Shown: positions 23,134 through 33,459 of the stretch, piece after piece
Position numbering within the stretch: position 1 is the first letter of the stretch
Layout of the letters: each line of letters begins with the position of its first letter
Source of the DNA: Jackrogersella multiformis
Lineage: Eukaryota > Ascomycota > Sordariomycetes > Xylariales > Hypoxylaceae
Assembly: GCA_902806575.1 (NCBI GenBank)
Contig: CADCXD010000009.1
Span: 1 to 64,000, forward strand
Length of the DNA: 64,000 nucleotides
Direction: 5' to 3'
Made by a program: the position numbers and the translations under genes
The notes under the pieces: model-generated
What the model was told of the DNA's origin: nothing
What the model saw: the letters and a program-made list of their open reading frames with translations, nothing else
The model's database searches: none

Positions 23134-24294
23134 ATGCCTCCTTATAGTCCGGCGCAGGTCTTATGCGGGACTCAGGGGACCGGGCAGGGCGAATGCCGTA
23201 TTGTCCATATTGAGCTACCTAGAGATAGCGACTTACCTAAGCCAGATGATGGCTGGCCGGACATCAGAGGTCTAAGTCAACTTCAGGCCACCCGCAGCAC
23301 TTGGTTGAACGCCGATGCCCTTGACAAGGCTTTACAGGGATACTATGATAGTCTACCGAGGCAGGTACGGGAAATAGTCCACCTAGGAGGAACAAGCCTC
23401 GAAGGGATGTTTCATACCGAGCCGTCCCAGTTTAACCGTATATTAAATGGAAACTACTCGAGGTTCTTCCGAAGCTTCAAACAAACCGAATACACATTGT
23501 GGCCGCTCAATTATGACAATACTCATTGGGAGCTAGGTGTCATACGTAAAGTGAACTCGACTGAGAAGCCTGGAGGGTGGGATCGTATTCTTCAGGTAGC
23601 CGTTATTGATTCTTGGAAAGACGGGGGAAATAAGGTCAGAAACAGAATCATCAAAGCAAGGCTACGGCAGTTTTTCGAAAAGATTGGATGTAAGTTCGCG
23701 AGGGGCTGCGAGCGCGAGGTTTGGGTGCCCTGGCAAAAGGACTCGTGGAGCTGTGCTCCCCGCGTATATTGGACAGCTAAGCAGATACTGGATCGCCTTG
23801 TAGAGAATGCGGCGGCCGGAGAAGGTTACGACGAGCACCTATGGGATCCTGTGAGCGGGTGGTTCAACCCCGACCATATCAGGTGGGAGATGATTGGCCT
23901 CAACGCGCTCGATGCTATCAAGAGTATGAACTATAATGCACGAATCGCCGTCGAGCTGGTCAGTCATACACGAGGTAGTAATAATAAGAGATTAGATGCT
24001 GGAGGACAAATGAAACCGCCGAAAGGAGACATAGCCCTAGAGAGTGGGCCACGGGGGACAAAGCGGGGAGCCGACGACAGCGACAGCGACAGCGACGACG
24101 TGGTCGAAATAGCACCTCCAGCTACTCGTAGACGGCTAGAAGCGATACCCGTACCTAACGAACGGAGGGTATCGCCGTCACTTGTGATCGCTAAACAAAC
24201 GCAAGGAGAGCAAGATGTGAAAGTAGGGAAGCAAGGGAAGCGAGGGCGAGGGGCGTCTGCGGTCTGGCCAAGGGGGACGAGGCAAGATAGATAA
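23134..24294 (+). CDS. Ulp1-like (C48) cysteine protease domain protein
   Basis: Intronless, 386 residues. The catalytic tetrad of Ulp1/SENP proteases can be placed: His131 in THWELGVI, Asp159 in AVIDSWKDG, and Gln201 and Cys207 in PWQKDSWSCAPRVYW. The Gln-to-Cys spacing of six equals that of yeast Ulp1, although Ala follows the Cys instead of Gly. The upstream segment STWLNADALDKALQGYY corresponds to the WLND substrate-binding region. After about residue 275 the tail is disordered, with an acidic DSDSDSDD run and basic clusters suggesting nuclear localisation. Ulp1-type enzymes cleave SUMO or related modifiers. Whether this divergent member acts on SUMO or another substrate is not known. Confidence 0.75.
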   Translation: MPPYSPAQVLCGTQGTGQGECRIVHIELPRDSDLPKPDDGWPDIRGLSQLQATRSTWLNADALDKALQGYYDSLPRQVREIVHLGGTSLEGMFHTEPSQFNRILNGNYSRFFRSFKQTEYTLWPLNYDNTHWELGVIRKVNSTEKPGGWDRILQVAVIDSWKDGGNKVRNRIIKARLRQFFEKIGCKFARGCEREVWVPWQKDSWSCAPRVYWTAKQILDRLVENAAAGEGYDEHLWDPVSGWFNPDHIRWEMIGLNALDAIKSMNYNARIAVELVSHTRGSNNKRLDAGGQMKPPKGDIALESGPRGTKRGADDSDSDSDDVVEIAPPATRRRLEAIPVPNERRVSPSLVIAKQTQGEQDVKVGKQGKRGRGASAVWPRGTRQDR

Positions 24295-24973
24295 ATTTCT
24301 TTGATAGTTGTATACCTAGGTAGTTGAGTTGGTAGAGCATAATATGAGTTTGTTTTTATTTTCCCCCCCACAAGATCTACCTACAATCGATTTGCGCATT
24401 GAAATGTCACTTAGAAATCATCCAAGAATCAACCTTGGAGGTACCTATTGGTCGCGATGGAAACTAGGTACCTAGGTACCTAAGGTATCTGAGATCCGGA
24501 GAAAGGAATAGGGGAGTGGATGGATTGTACGGGATACCTACCTAGTACCTATGTAGCTACTTATTCAGGTAGGGGATATATTACGTAATATTACTTGAAT
24601 ACGTAATAATACTTTGAAATACATATTACAGAAACAAGATATATACTATTACTAGTGTATGTACCTACCTAGCTTAAGTAACAATATTATCTCAATGTTC
24701 GATCTAATTATTCTATCTTTTCTTCTCTTTTCTTCTCTTTTCTCAGCCTTCATACCTTCTTTTTCATATGTGACCATTCCTTCGCCGCCTTCTTTTCATC
24801 GTCGTTAGGTGAAAATATTGTATCATCTACTACTAGAATATAAATATTAATTCTTAATACGTTTGCGAGCCATTCGACAAAGGAAAGGACATGCGACGAC
24901 AGAGCGCGAACGAGAACATTGTCAAACTGCGTCATAGCCTACATCTATCGCAGCATTTGGCTGCCCTTTTACG
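24295..24973. other. Intergenic, promoter of SPT8
   Basis: Dense TACCTAGGTA-type motifs at 24468-24488, 24535-24550 and 24660-24672. A pyrimidine run (TCTTTTCTTC repeated) lies at 24717-24742, about 230 bp before the SPT8 start, as is common in fungal promoters. Confidence 0.5.
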
Positions 24974-27133
24974 ATGGACGACTTCGACCGAGACTCCAAT
25001 GCGAGCTCGGACAACGAGCACGAGGACGATCTTATGATGCAAGATGCAGATGCAGACGGCGATGGCGACGTAGACGGCGAGGATGAAAACGAGAACGAGA
25101 ACGACAATGACAACCCGGACCACGACGAAGACGACAACGACAACGATAACGATAACGACGACGATGAAGATGACGACCCAGACCAACACGAACACGAGGA
25201 CGATGACGACACCCAAGACCACCAGCAATCTAACGGTTTGGCCAACCCGGCCGTCACCCGAACGTCGGCTACCCCTGGTCCTCTCGCAACCCCCAAATGG
25301 ACGCCCAGGGTTCGTCCGGAAGTGCTCGCCGCCTCGACATACGATATCGTTCCTACTATGGCTGCCCCTATGGCCACCAGCGTCAACGCCATAGCCATCA
25401 CCCCTGATCTCCGCTACTGGATGACCGGCGGAAGCGATGGATATATAAGGAAATACGACGGGCCGGCTACGATCAACGGCAAGACCCTGCTAACTGTCGC
25501 GCAACGGCACCCATTCGTTGACTCGGTGACTAAAGCTGGAGTGTTGATGTCTTACTGGGAGAACGCCGAGCCCCAGAACGCTGCTGTGCGGCAGGAGGAC
25601 CAAGTTCTCAGTCCCGTCTACAGTCTGGCAGTCCATTCCCAGGCCTTGTGGCTCCTCTCTGGCCTAGAAAGCGGCGGCGTCAACCTCCAAAGCGTACGTC
25701 ATGACGAAGGAAAGCGGGTTACATGCCTCAGGAAGCATACCAACGCCGTTAGCGTATTGACACTCTCGCCCGACGAGAAGAGCGTGATCAGTGGGAGTTG
25801 GGATAAGAACATATTTGATTGGGATTTGAACACGGGGCAGGTGACGCGCCAGTTTGACGGAAGCGGGGGGCAGATTTCTGCTATCGAGATTCGGCCGATG
25901 GGAGGGGCGCCGATTCCTTTGGAAGCTAGCGAGGAAGACATCCCCAGCGATACGCTTTTCAGTAACAACTCGTATCCCGGCGTGGATGTCGACATGAAAT
26001 TTGAAGAGGTTGGTGGGTTTGGCCTAAGTAACGGCACGAACGGTATCGGGGTTAATGGGGTCGCCGGCCAGGCATCTATTGGACGAGACGGCATAACCGA
26101 TGCTCAAGGGAGTCCTGCGCATGACAGCCTCTTTGGTGGCAGCCCGACAGGCGGCTCCGATCTTTTTGGCGATAACGACGGGATGGGTGCCTTCGGAGGC
26201 GACGACGACAATGAATTCTCTCGAGCTATGATGCAAGACTCGGCTCAGGATGCCAATGTCGCAATAGGCGACTACGACATATCCGGCCCGACCTTCCAAC
26301 CCGGGTCGGGAGACCAAGCGCCAACCGTCCAGCAGCTTCTTCCAGATGCGAGCCAACAAGGCTCTGCTCTGTTCGGAAGCAACGCGCTTAATTCTTTCGG
26401 GCCCGACACTAGCCATGACCCCTCGTCTTTGCTTCCTCTGCCGGACTTCTCGCTGCCAGCAGCAGGTGATGGTTCGTTCCAACCACAACCAGCAGGCATG
26501 CCAGAGCCGACGGCTCACGAAATTCCAGGAGTAGCACCTCAATCGCCTTCGGCCGTCTTCGCCGCACCGCCGCCGGCACATTACGACCTAGCGCAGACTT
26601 CGGGTAGTACTTTTCTTTCGGCATCGATTGACGGGACTCTGCAGATTTGGGACCGGCGGATGCCAAATCCGGTAGCGCGTATTGGCAATAGGCCCGGTAT
26701 TCCACCTTGGTGCATGGGCGCGTGCTGGAGCCCGGACGGTAACTGGATCTATGCCGGGCGGAGGAACGGCACGGTGGAGGAGTTTAGCGTACAGAAAGCA
26801 AGAGGGGGGCGCATAGGCTGGCAGCCTGAAAGGATATTCAAATTCCCTGGCGGCAGTGGTCCGGTTAGTTGTGTTCGGTCCATGGTTAACGGACGACACT
26901 TGGTCTGCGCGTCTCACGACATCCTCCGACTTTACGATCTTCGTTCGGAGCATGCCTCTAAGCACTCGCCACCCCCCTTTCTGATCATTCCAGGCCCACC
27001 GCGCGCCGGCGTCATATCCAGTCTTTATATCGATCCGTCTAGTCGCTTCATGCTTTCGGCCGCGGGAAACCGAGGTTGGGAAGGGACAACTACCGAAGTG
27101 CTTATTGGATACGAAATCAATGTGCCCCTCTAA
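24974..27133 (+). CDS. SPT8: SAGA complex subunit Spt8
   Basis: Intronless, 719 residues. The first 90 residues are extremely acidic (runs of D/E/N such as DNDNDNDDDEDDDPDQ), a hallmark of Spt8. The WD40 region begins at TSVNAIAITPDLRYWMTGG and has family blocks YDIVPTMAAPMAT, HPFVDSVTKAGVLMSYWENA and SGSWDKNIFDWDLNTG. A long disordered insertion (about residues 310-540) splits the propeller, and the C-terminal repeats carry SASIDGTLQIWDRRMPNP and CWSPDGNWIYAGRRNGTV. In yeast Spt8 contacts TBP and regulates TBP delivery by SAGA. The acidic repeat DNA generates long spurious antisense ORFs (24922-25401). Confidence 0.93.
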   Translation: MDDFDRDSNASSDNEHEDDLMMQDADADGDGDVDGEDENENENDNDNPDHDEDDNDNDNDNDDDEDDDPDQHEHEDDDDTQDHQQSNGLANPAVTRTSATPGPLATPKWTPRVRPEVLAASTYDIVPTMAAPMATSVNAIAITPDLRYWMTGGSDGYIRKYDGPATINGKTLLTVAQRHPFVDSVTKAGVLMSYWENAEPQNAAVRQEDQVLSPVYSLAVHSQALWLLSGLESGGVNLQSVRHDEGKRVTCLRKHTNAVSVLTLSPDEKSVISGSWDKNIFDWDLNTGQVTRQFDGSGGQISAIEIRPMGGAPIPLEASEEDIPSDTLFSNNSYPGVDVDMKFEEVGGFGLSNGTNGIGVNGVAGQASIGRDGITDAQGSPAHDSLFGGSPTGGSDLFGDNDGMGAFGGDDDNEFSRAMMQDSAQDANVAIGDYDISGPTFQPGSGDQAPTVQQLLPDASQQGSALFGSNALNSFGPDTSHDPSSLLPLPDFSLPAAGDGSFQPQPAGMPEPTAHEIPGVAPQSPSAVFAAPPPAHYDLAQTSGSTFLSASIDGTLQIWDRRMPNPVARIGNRPGIPPWCMGACWSPDGNWIYAGRRNGTVEEFSVQKARGGRIGWQPERIFKFPGGSGPVSCVRSMVNGRHLVCASHDILRLYDLRSEHASKHSPPPFLIIPGPPRAGVISSLYIDPSSRFMLSAAGNRGWEGTTTEVLIGYEINVPL

Positions 27134-27767
27134 TAGCCGTTGTGTGCCACTGTGTGCCACTGCGAGTGCTTTACAAATATTGTAGCCTACGGACGTTGAT
27201 TAACTCTCAAGGGCACGTTAGCTACTCCTGAAGCGCGGCATCTCTTTGGTTGATTTCATGGCTCGTTTGGAGGGGGGACAAGATACCCGGCGGTGATTCG
27301 GAAACGGCGTAACGGCGCTAATTACCACAAGGGCTTCAAGGGGTCGTGTATTATGAGGCATCATTTGACAACGCCAACATAAATTCGCAACTGTGTTGTC
27401 GATATTATCGCAACTTCGCTCGGCTCCTACGCATTTTTGACTTGTGAATAATGTCTATATCACGCACACGAACCGGCATCGAATAGTTTCTAATGGTATC
27501 GCCTGATTCAACACGACACGGTCATTGCAAAGATGGGGCATAAGTAATATGCGAGTGTTGTTTTTATAGTAACGAAAGCGTTACTTTTCGCTCGGCATGC
27601 ATTATTCTACCAATTCGGAGATACAAATACTGGGGAGCCAGCAAGCCTCGCAATCCACCCTATATCGATTATTCCCACCTCTTTACACCTCTGCTGAGGC
27701 CCACAACGATTTTTTACCACCCTAGCTAAATTCGCTATGGAAATCTAGGTTGTCATTGCTCCAGCTT
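27134..27767. other. Intergenic between convergent genes
   Basis: Shared 3' flank of SPT8 and the Rds1-like gene. I see no ORF or repeat of note. Confidence 0.6.
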
Positions 27768-29168
27768 TTAGCCGGCTTGGTAGATGGCTAACGCGTTGAC
27801 GTGAGGGTTAATAAGTGAGAGGTTAAATGGCGTCACGAAGAGGTCTTGATCTGTGATAGCTAGGAACATGGTCCCGTTCACGGCGGGATCACCCTCGAAC
27901 GTAGTAGTGTTCGGCTGAAGTGTGTATGCGGTGTTATTTCCAACGCTATGTAAGGGGGTATAGGTAACATTGAGCTGGGAGACCCAAGCGGCGAACTTGG
28001 GAGACCCAGCATTAGTACTGGTGATATAACTATTATTAGGTCCGGTGCGATAGCCTGGAGGATCCCAGTTAAGGAAGACTTGACGGCCGGGGTACGACAA
28101 CGGAGTACTTCGATTGTTGGTGATTGCTGGGCTACAGTTTTCACCGGCTGCAGCGTGCAAGCAGCTGTCAGCTGCTGAGATGTTTGCGGTGCTGAGCGAG
28201 TTCGCAAACGCGCTCGTCGTTTCGTTCCAGACATCAGAGCCGTTGATGCGGGCTGGGTTAGGCTGATTAAGTATGCGTAGAGGAGGGAAGTTCTGCCAGA
28301 TTAGGCGAGTCTGATTAGGTGGACAGGACGAGATATATGGGGCTAGGAGAGTCCATGCCCAAGACTGCGGGATACCTATTTCGAACCACACGGGCATCGG
28401 GAAGAGTCCTTCAAACTGGCGAAAGATCATCTGCTGTCGTGCCTCCGTGGTGACGGACTGCAAGAGTATTTGGGCTGTTTCGCGAGAGTCTAGGTGGTTT
28501 ATAAAACCGTAGACGCCAGATTCTCCCCATCGGGTCAGCTTCTGGTTAAAGTCGATGAACTCTCGGACATCCGAAACCGGATAGTTGTACGCGCACTGAA
28601 CCGGTGCTTCACCGCCGAGCATATTGGACAAGGCAGAGGCATGACCAACCTCTTGGTTAGCCATGAATTGAATGAGGTATCGATCCTCGGCGCTCAGCCC
28701 GGCGGCTTCGAATTCATCGTCGGAGAACTGGGCTAATCCCCAGTGGAAAAGATCCAATTCGATCCATTCTTGATACAAGGCCAAAGCAACGGACTCGTAA
28801 TCGAAGTCGCTTATTACGCGATAGACTGGTTCCGACCCGTTGGTTCCTAGGCCACCTCCTGGCGTGTATGGTGCTGGCTGTTGTTGGTGAAGCTTCCCGT
28901 CTGCCGGATATTGCAATTTGTACGATTCAGGTGGGCTTGCTGGAATGGTCGAAGCCTTGACCTCCGTAGTGAGTGCGCTCGTAGTAGTCGCCGGCGGTCC
29001 TGTGTACCGGCCGTGAGAAGTCACATTTGTGACGTGGACAACTGGAGCCGTGGTGGTTGCGTTGGAGTGGCATGTCGTCGTGGGCTCGGAAACGACGGGG
29101 ACAGCACAGGAACGCGGTATGATAAGCGCCAAAGCGTTTACACCCACTAGAATCGCGAAGTGCACCAT
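27768..29168 (-). CDS. Rds1-like secreted ferritin-like domain protein
   Basis: Intronless, 466 residues. A signal peptide covers about residues 1-22. A Thr-rich linker follows, then YPADGKLHQQQPAPYTPGGG, the sequence that usually precedes the domain in this family. The ferritin-like four-helix domain (DFDYESVALALYQEWIELDL to about residue 270) includes FMANQEVGHASALSNMLGG, with Glu and His as potential metal ligands. Several N-glycosylation sequons fill the C-terminal half. The family is named after fission yeast rds1, a stress- and nutrient-regulated gene; its molecular activity is unknown. The protein is probably extracellular or wall-associated. Confidence 0.88.
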   Translation of the reverse strand: MVHFAILVGVNALALIIPRSCAVPVVSEPTTTCHSNATTTAPVVHVTNVTSHGRYTGPPATTTSALTTEVKASTIPASPPESYKLQYPADGKLHQQQPAPYTPGGGLGTNGSEPVYRVISDFDYESVALALYQEWIELDLFHWGLAQFSDDEFEAAGLSAEDRYLIQFMANQEVGHASALSNMLGGEAPVQCAYNYPVSDVREFIDFNQKLTRWGESGVYGFINHLDSRETAQILLQSVTTEARQQMIFRQFEGLFPMPVWFEIGIPQSWAWTLLAPYISSCPPNQTRLIWQNFPPLRILNQPNPARINGSDVWNETTSAFANSLSTANISAADSCLHAAAGENCSPAITNNRSTPLSYPGRQVFLNWDPPGYRTGPNNSYITSTNAGSPKFAAWVSQLNVTYTPLHSVGNNTAYTLQPNTTTFEGDPAVNGTMFLAITDQDLFVTPFNLSLINPHVNALAIYQAG

Positions 29169-29520
29169 GATTACTACTGATTTAGAAGTATGAGAATCTA
29201 AAAGCCGACAGAGTTAAATACCTAGGTACTCATGGAGGAAAGGTAATAAGGGAGGTATACACGGCAAGACCAGTTGCTCGTTTCTCAGAATAACAAGTTT
29301 TAAGCCCCCCTCCTCCCCTTACACGACTTATTAGCGTCATGAGGATTCATGAATCTTGTGCGGTACAGGCTTCGGAGCAAACTATCTTCAAATGCTCTCA
29401 TTATCCAGGTATAATTACCACGAAAGCCAAGGTTATGTGTGTCGTGATTACTTCGTCATGAATCGTAGTGTCTGATTTAGAAAGACCACAATATTACACG
29501 GTTCGCTCGTCATTGAAAAA
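29169..29520. other. Promoter side of Rds1-like gene
   Basis: About 350 bp, with one TACCTAGGTA-type site at 29218-29228. Nothing else seen. Confidence 0.5.
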
Positions 29521-29925
29521 CTAGTTATGAGGGGCCAACTTTGCCTTGTTGAGGCTGGCGGTGAATAGTAGCAACCCCGACATCAATGAGGCCGCACATC
29601 GGACGCGGAGCCGCCGTGGGCTTGCCGTGAATCCTGAGCCAGGCTTGGGAAACATCGTGCCCATGGCAAGCACGGCAATATTCTCCTCCTGGCTTAGGAA
29701 GGAGTAAACCATCGCGGTGAGCCTCGTGCCATCGGGGCTTGCTGCGATAAACTCTGCTGAGAAGTTTCCTAGAAAGAACATGACGGTAACCCTATCGGCA
29801 ACTTTCACGACGATGAGGCGGGTGCTGGGCATTTTATAAGGCAGACTAGAAGCCTTGCCAGCCGCAACGACATAACCATGCCGGAGGTAGGCACAATCAT
29901 GGTTTGAAGTATTCGAATCGGCCAT
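29521..29925 (-). CDS. Hypothetical protein of 134 residues, doubtful
   Basis: A single ATG-started ORF with fairly even amino-acid use. It begins MADSNTSNHDCAYLRHGYVV and has a hydrophobic patch around residues 38-60. I recognise no family, and no exon extends it. It may be a real orphan, a remnant or chance. It is kept because it is the only substantial ORF in this 1.4-kb gap and reads more like protein than its neighbours. Confidence 0.25.
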   Translation of the reverse strand: MADSNTSNHDCAYLRHGYVVAAGKASSLPYKMPSTRLIVVKVADRVTVMFFLGNFSAEFIAASPDGTRLTAMVYSFLSQEENIAVLAMGTMFPKPGSGFTASPRRLRVRCAASLMSGLLLFTASLNKAKLAPHN

Positions 29926-30626
29926 ACCCTTTGGTTAAAACATGGCGACTTTTCTTTACAAGACTAAAGTAGCTGAAGTCGAAGATACCAACCCTATACA
30001 GGAATTATCTGCACCTCCTAACATTTCGCATCTTCCTAGCAGCTCCTCATAATCCAAGGATAGGTTAGGCATGTACATAAGTAAATACAAATCCAATCCC
30101 AGTATTTACAAAGCCTACTTACCTATGCCACAATGAGTTTTACTAATGCTTCTATAGAAGACTTTCAGATTGAAGGAAAATAGACTAAACTAAACTAAAA
30201 CCTGTCGGAATATTTTCTGTTATCTTACAATAAATGTTTTACAGCCATAGTAGGCATATAACTAGAAGCTCAATATAATGATATAAGTAGGCAGGTACCT
30301 AGGTAAGGTTCTCCGCATTAAACAAACAAACCAAAAAGAGGCGGACAAAAAACCAGAAAGAATGAAGATCAATAAAGCTGGTAGGAGATTATTTGCATGT
30401 TCCTGCCACATGAACGCCAGGGAGATCACCCCTTTCGGGAAGGTCGTAATACGCCACAATCCATAGGCTGGAAAGATATGAGATTTGATACAAAATTAAA
30501 AGTTACTCCAGATTTCAATTATTGGGCTTCCCTCCATTCCTCCAACGTCTAATTCCTCTCGCTGAAAGTCGTGTCAGTACAGGTTGTGATCGCAGCAAAA
30601 AGAAATCGGGATTCCTGTTGGTCAAG
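29926..30626. other. Intergenic, promoter of GH92 gene
   Basis: AT-rich around 30160-30240. One TACCTAGGTA-type site at 30296-30306. No supported gene. Confidence 0.5.
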
Positions 30627-33459
30627 ATGGTGCGCCGACAGCTTCTCTGGGAAACCCCGCAGCCGTTCCTCCTTTTCCCCCTCATATTTCCTCTTGTAGT
30701 ACTCTCGGCCGACGTGCTCCGGTTCGTAGACCCTCTAATCGGCAGCAATAATGGAGGAAATGTATTTGTTGGTGCTACAAGTACGTATGAGTTTCACCTC
30801 TTCTGATTGAGCACCTAGATGACTACCTAACTACTTGTAACTAAATTCAAACTTTGCAGGACCGTACGCCTTAGCAAAGCCCTCACCAGATGTAGACGGT
30901 CAAAACACCGGGGGGTTTTCTACTGACGGTTCAAGCATCACCGGGTTTTCGGCGGCTCATGATAGCGGCACAGGTGGGAATCCTAGCCTGGGGAATTTCC
31001 CCTTGTTCCCACAGGTATGCGCCGGCGATGAACTAAATAATTGCAACTTCCTCGTCGGCGACAGAGCTACACACTATGTCGAGGAATCGGTGGTCGCCCA
31101 CCCAGGCTACTTCGAGGTGGAGTTAGTCTCTGGAATAAAGGCGACCATGACCTCAAGCGAGCACGCGGCCCTTTACAGGTTCGAATTTCCCGCTGCGGAT
31201 GATCAGCATCCCTTAATATTACTCGATATGACGGTAGGCACATGCACCACTTTTACCACTTCACCATTTGAATTCTTTTTAGTGACTTTACTTACTTCAA
31301 TCAGGATCTTTGGTCAAGCCGCCAGAATTCCACGATTAGTGTGGACCCGGACAGCGGGAGGCTCAAGGGCAATGGCACGTTCCTCCCAAGTTTCGGAGCT
31401 GGATCGTATGTGATGCACTTCTGCGTAGACTTTTTTGGCGGCGAGGTTTTCGATAATGGTGTATGGGTCAACAATCGAGGAGGGGTCGAGCCGAAGGAGC
31501 TCTTTGTCACTCGTGGCTTCAACCTCTTCTATCTAGAAGCCGGCGGATGGGTTCGATTTGGCAATTTGGCGAACAGCACCCTAACCGCCAGAACGGGAAT
31601 CAGCTTTATCAGTGCGGACCAGGCCTGTACGCGAGCGTCGGAAGAAATTCCCGAACCGCTGGATGATTTCGACAGGCTTGTGACGGAGACGGAGGATGCG
31701 TGGCGGGAGAAGCTGAGTCCGATCTCTGTCGATGCCGGCGGTGCTAGCGAGGAATTCCAGAAAAGTTTCTGGAGCGGGCTATACCGCACTATGATATCTC
31801 CTCAGAATTATACCGGCGAGAATCCATACTGGGACAGCGGAATCCCATACTTTGACTCGTTTTATTGCATCTGGGACTCGTTCCGTGTCCAGCACCCGCT
31901 CCTTACTCTGGTTGACCCTGTCGCCCAGGTAGAGATGATCAACTCCCTTCTAGATATTTACAAACACGAAGGCTGGTTACCCGACTGTCACATGTGAGAC
32001 TCCGCGGTTATCTCTAGTTGTGCGAGGCAGATCTAACTAAGCATCTTATACCTAGGTCTTTAAGCAACGGTTGGACCCAGGGAGGCTCTAATGCAGATGT
32101 CGTTCTTGTCGACGCCTACGTGAAAAATCTCACTGGCATCGACTGGAGGCTTGCGCTCGAAGCAGTCATACAGGATGCGGAGGTCGAGCCATTAGAATGG
32201 GCGTATCATGGCCGAGGCGGCCTGCAGAGCTGGAAAGACCTTTCATATATTCCCTACTTGGATTTTGATTTTTTAGGATTCGGTACTAACTCACGCAGGT
32301 TTGTTTCCCTTAACAAACTAAGATAAAGTATACCCATGCTCGTGTTGCTAATTATTTTGCAGCATCTCAAGAACCTTGGAATATGCGTATAATGATTACT
32401 GTCTTGCTACATTAGCTCTAGGACTTGGCCAAGACGATCTCTACGACAAATACGTTTTAAGATCTGGCAACTGGCAAAATCTTTGGAACTCTCAACAGAA
32501 TTCTGTTATAAATGGGAATGATACTGGATTCGTGGGATTCTTCCAGCCTAAGTACATGAACGGCACTTGGGGTTATCAAGATCCAATTGCATGCTCTTCT
32601 CTTGCCAGTTTCTGTTCGCTTACATCCAATCCAAGTGAAACCTTTGAGGCTAGGTAAATATCCCAGGTCTCATTTTCTTTTCGCCTAGAATTATCCAGCT
32701 ACCTTCAGTTTATCGAGTGCGGATCTAGAACCCCTTTCCCCCTACCTACTCATAAATAAATCATTCATTAAACCTAGATATTGCTAACTCCTGACTTCTG
32801 AAAGTGTGTGGCAGTACCAATTGTAAGTAATGAACCCATTTAAATGAACGCATTTCATAGCTGATGATCTCCATAGTCTCGTCCCCCAGTCCATGTCTCT
32901 ATTGATTGACTTGATGGGTGGAGAGGAGCCTTTTGTCCGGCGTCTCGATTTCTTTCACACGTCAGGACTTGCTGATATCTCCAACGAGCCCGTCTTTTCG
33001 ACCGTATACGCATACCACTACGCAGGACGACCTAGTTTATCCACCAAGCGGTTGCATACCTACATTCCATCGTCATTCAATACGTCCCATGGAGGCTTGC
33101 CAGGCAATGATGACTCCGGTTCGATGGGCGCCTTTGTAGTATTCGGAATGATGGGTCTGTTTCCTATAGCTGGGCAAGACCTGTACCTAATTTCCGCCCC
33201 GTTCTTTCAGCAAATTAATATAACCAGCCCCTTGACCGGAAAGATAGCCCAAATCAAGACGATTGGATTTGATGCTACCTATAACAACATTTATATCCAA
33301 AATGTCACGGTCAACGGGCAACCTTGGACCAAATCTTGGGTCAGTCATGCATTCTTCAGCGAGGGATGGACGATAGAATTAGTTCTTGGAGACCGAGAAT
33401 CCGGATGGGGGACCGAGTTGGAAGATCGACCACCCAGTTCAGGGGGGATGACGGTGTAG
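30627..33459 (+). CDS. Secreted GH92 alpha-mannosidase
   Basis: Seven exons (30627-30780, 30860-31233, 31305-31993, 32056-32298, 32363-32653, 32805-32822, 32877-33459) give 783 residues. A hydrophobic N-terminal signal (LLFPLIFPLVVLSA) precedes DPLIGSNNGGNVFVGAT. GH92 signatures follow: DVDGQNTGGF, TGFSAAHDSGTGGNP, FYCIWDSFRVQHPL, LPDCHMSLSNGWTQGGSNAD, RTLEYAYNDYC and FLVPQSMSLLIDLMGG, then the C-terminal GNDDSGSMGAFVVFGMMGLF. GH92 enzymes are calcium-dependent exo-acting mannosidases, mostly alpha-1,2, that trim N-glycans or mannans. Exon 6 is only 18 nt but is needed to restore the conserved WQYQFLVP junction. All introns are GT-AG and the total is in frame. Confidence 0.92.

Noticed and set aside
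24922..25401. Long minus-strand ORFs rich in Ser or Val
   Set aside because: They are antisense readings of the GAC/GAT-rich acidic N-terminus of SPT8.
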